Shown one piece after another: positions 63,316-64,000 of a stretch of DNA of 64,000 bases. The stretch's first letter is position 1, and each line of letters begins with the position of its first letter. The translations under genes and the position numbers were made by a program. This stretch comes from Lentzea albidocapillata (GTDB lineage Bacteria > Actinomycetota > Actinomycetes > Mycobacteriales > Pseudonocardiaceae): the NCBI RefSeq assembly GCF_000719115.1, contig NZ_JOEA01000011.1:62001-126000 (forward strand), given 5' to 3'. The notes beneath the pieces are model-generated. The model was not told the DNA's origin. It saw only the letters and a list, made by a program, of their open reading frames with translations, and did not search any database.

Positions 63316-64000
63316 TCATCCCCTCAAGTTGCGAACAGCTTCCCGGCCCAGACCGGGCGTGTCCGCAGGCACCGAGTCCGGGTCGATCCGTGCCGGAACC
63401 TCCCGTTCGGGAGCGCCTGCGATGAGCTCGGCCTCGACCGGCACAGACCGCTTGACCAGCGCCAACGCGATCGCGCCGAGTTCGTGGTGCAGGGCCACGG
63501 TGCCCACCCGGCCGACCACTCGCCCGTCCAGCGTCACCGGGTCACCGGTCTCCGGCTGGGCGTCGGCAGAACCATCCAGGTGGAGTAGGAGCATCCGCCT
63601 GGGCGGGCGTCCCACGTTGTGGACCTTCGCGACCGTCTCCTGGCCCCGGTAGCACCCCTTGTTCAGGTGCACGGCCGGGTCGATCAGGCCGACCTCGTGC
63701 GGGATCGTGCGTTCGTCGGTGTCGATGCCCTGCCGGGCGCGCAGCGACTCGACCCGCAGCGCCTCGAACGCGTAGCTGCCCGCCGGGCGCGCCCCCGCGT
63801 CGGTGATCCGCTGCCACCAGCCGGCGAGCTCGGCGCGCGGGACCAGCAGGTCGACCGCGTCCCGGCCCGGCCACGACGCCCTGCGCACGAAGCCCTCGCC
63901 GAGCGCGGCGACGTCCGACGGCATCGGGATGCCGAGCTTCTCCAGCAGCGTGGGGGTCTCCGGCCCGGTGATCGTCAGCAGCGCGAACTCCGCCGTGGCG
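63316..64000 (-). CDS. YgfZ/GcvT-like folate-binding protein, C-terminal part
   Basis: The frame is open to the end of the window, so the start lies outside; about 227 residues are present. The diagnostic KGCYRGQETVAKVHNVGRPP motif with its conserved Cys is at the expected place in the C-terminal half, and LLTITGPETPTLLEKL and LVPRAELAGWWQRI precede it. YgfZ-type proteins bind tetrahydrofolate and support maintenance of iron-sulphur enzymes such as MiaB. It is 19 bases upstream of the BKACE gene on the same strand. Confidence 0.88.
   Translation of the reverse strand, partial: ATAEFALLTITGPETPTLLEKLGIPMPSDVAALGEGFVRRASWPGRDAVDLLVPRAELAGWWQRITDAGARPAGSYAFEALRVESLRARQGIDTDERTIPHEVGLIDPAVHLNKGCYRGQETVAKVHNVGRPPRRMLLLHLDGSADAQPETGDPVTLDGRVVGRVGTVALHHELGAIALALVKRSVPVEAELIAGAPEREVPARIDPDSVPADTPGLGREAVRNLRG

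Noticed and set aside
1..64000. tRNA, rRNA, CRISPR arrays, insertion sequences, integrase or attachment sites
   Set aside because: None was recognised by eye; no transposase-like protein, cloverleaf or spaced repeat array was seen.

Overview
The window is high-GC actinobacterial DNA. GTG and occasional TTG starts are common, genes are often joined by 1-4 base stop/start overlaps, and almost nothing is non-coding. The gene content suggests a filamentous actinomycete of the Pseudonocardiaceae type (a Lentzea/Saccharothrix-like relative is an inference): SigE-type ECF sigma factors, EspG/PPE/EspC-like type VII secretion partners, an RsiG-type c-di-GMP-responsive anti-sigma factor, a DUF574 methyltransferase, DUF3073, a mycothiol-type isomerase-fold protein and a CsxA-like exo-glucosaminidase. 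No rRNA, tRNA, CRISPR array, insertion sequence or phage gene was seen, and no gap longer than about 300 bases lacks a gene.

Layout. 1-1.8 kb holds the end of a TetR regulator and an ECF sigma factor with a membrane partner. 1.8-12.9 kb carries purine synthesis genes (purB, purC, purS-purQ-purL) interspersed with a MOSC protein, a DUF2334 protein, an MBL-fold hydrolase, a secreted trypsin-like protease, an NAD-dependent epimerase and a DUF3800-like protein. 12.9-23.9 kb is accessory: a GH25 muramidase, an aldo/keto reductase with a divergent LysR regulator, two membrane proteins of a pentapeptide-repeat-like family, a methyltransferase, a PAS-GGDEF-EAL protein, a GH2 exo-glucosaminidase and a DUF3558 lipoprotein. 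24-34 kb is a type VII secretion (ESX) accessory region without the core machine: PE-like, PPE-like and EspG genes, two EccC-derived proteins in which most ATPase modules have lost their P-loop, and an EspC-like partner with a DUF1023 hydrolase. A Tat-exported beta-helix protein and a small SCP-fold protein lie among them.

34-40 kb has a mycothiol-isomerase-fold protein, three tandem related lipoproteins, purF-purM, an ECF sigma factor fused to a membrane sensor domain, and arfB. 40-45.5 kb encodes a CitA/DcuS-type two-component system divergent from a tripartite tricarboxylate transporter (tctC-tctB-tctA). 45.5-57.5 kb is a complete myo-inositol catabolic locus: a LacI regulator and mmsA (iolA) diverge from iolG, iolE, an ABC importer, iolC, a Cgl0159-family aldolase, iolB and iolD, and two LacI-type operators sit in the shared promoter region. 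57.5-64 kb holds a pentapeptide-repeat protein, an old-yellow-enzyme homologue, DUF3073, a conserved actinobacterial protein, an MFS transporter, RsiG, a BKACE enzyme and the C-terminal part of a YgfZ-like protein.

The most unusual items are the P-loop-less EccC-like pair, the sigma-membrane-sensor fusion whose strong Shine-Dalgarno lies inside a long hairpin, the RsiG homologue with one altered c-di-GMP motif residue, the triplet of lipoproteins, and a set of genes with a -10 hexamer only 6-7 bases before the start codon, which suggests leaderless transcripts.
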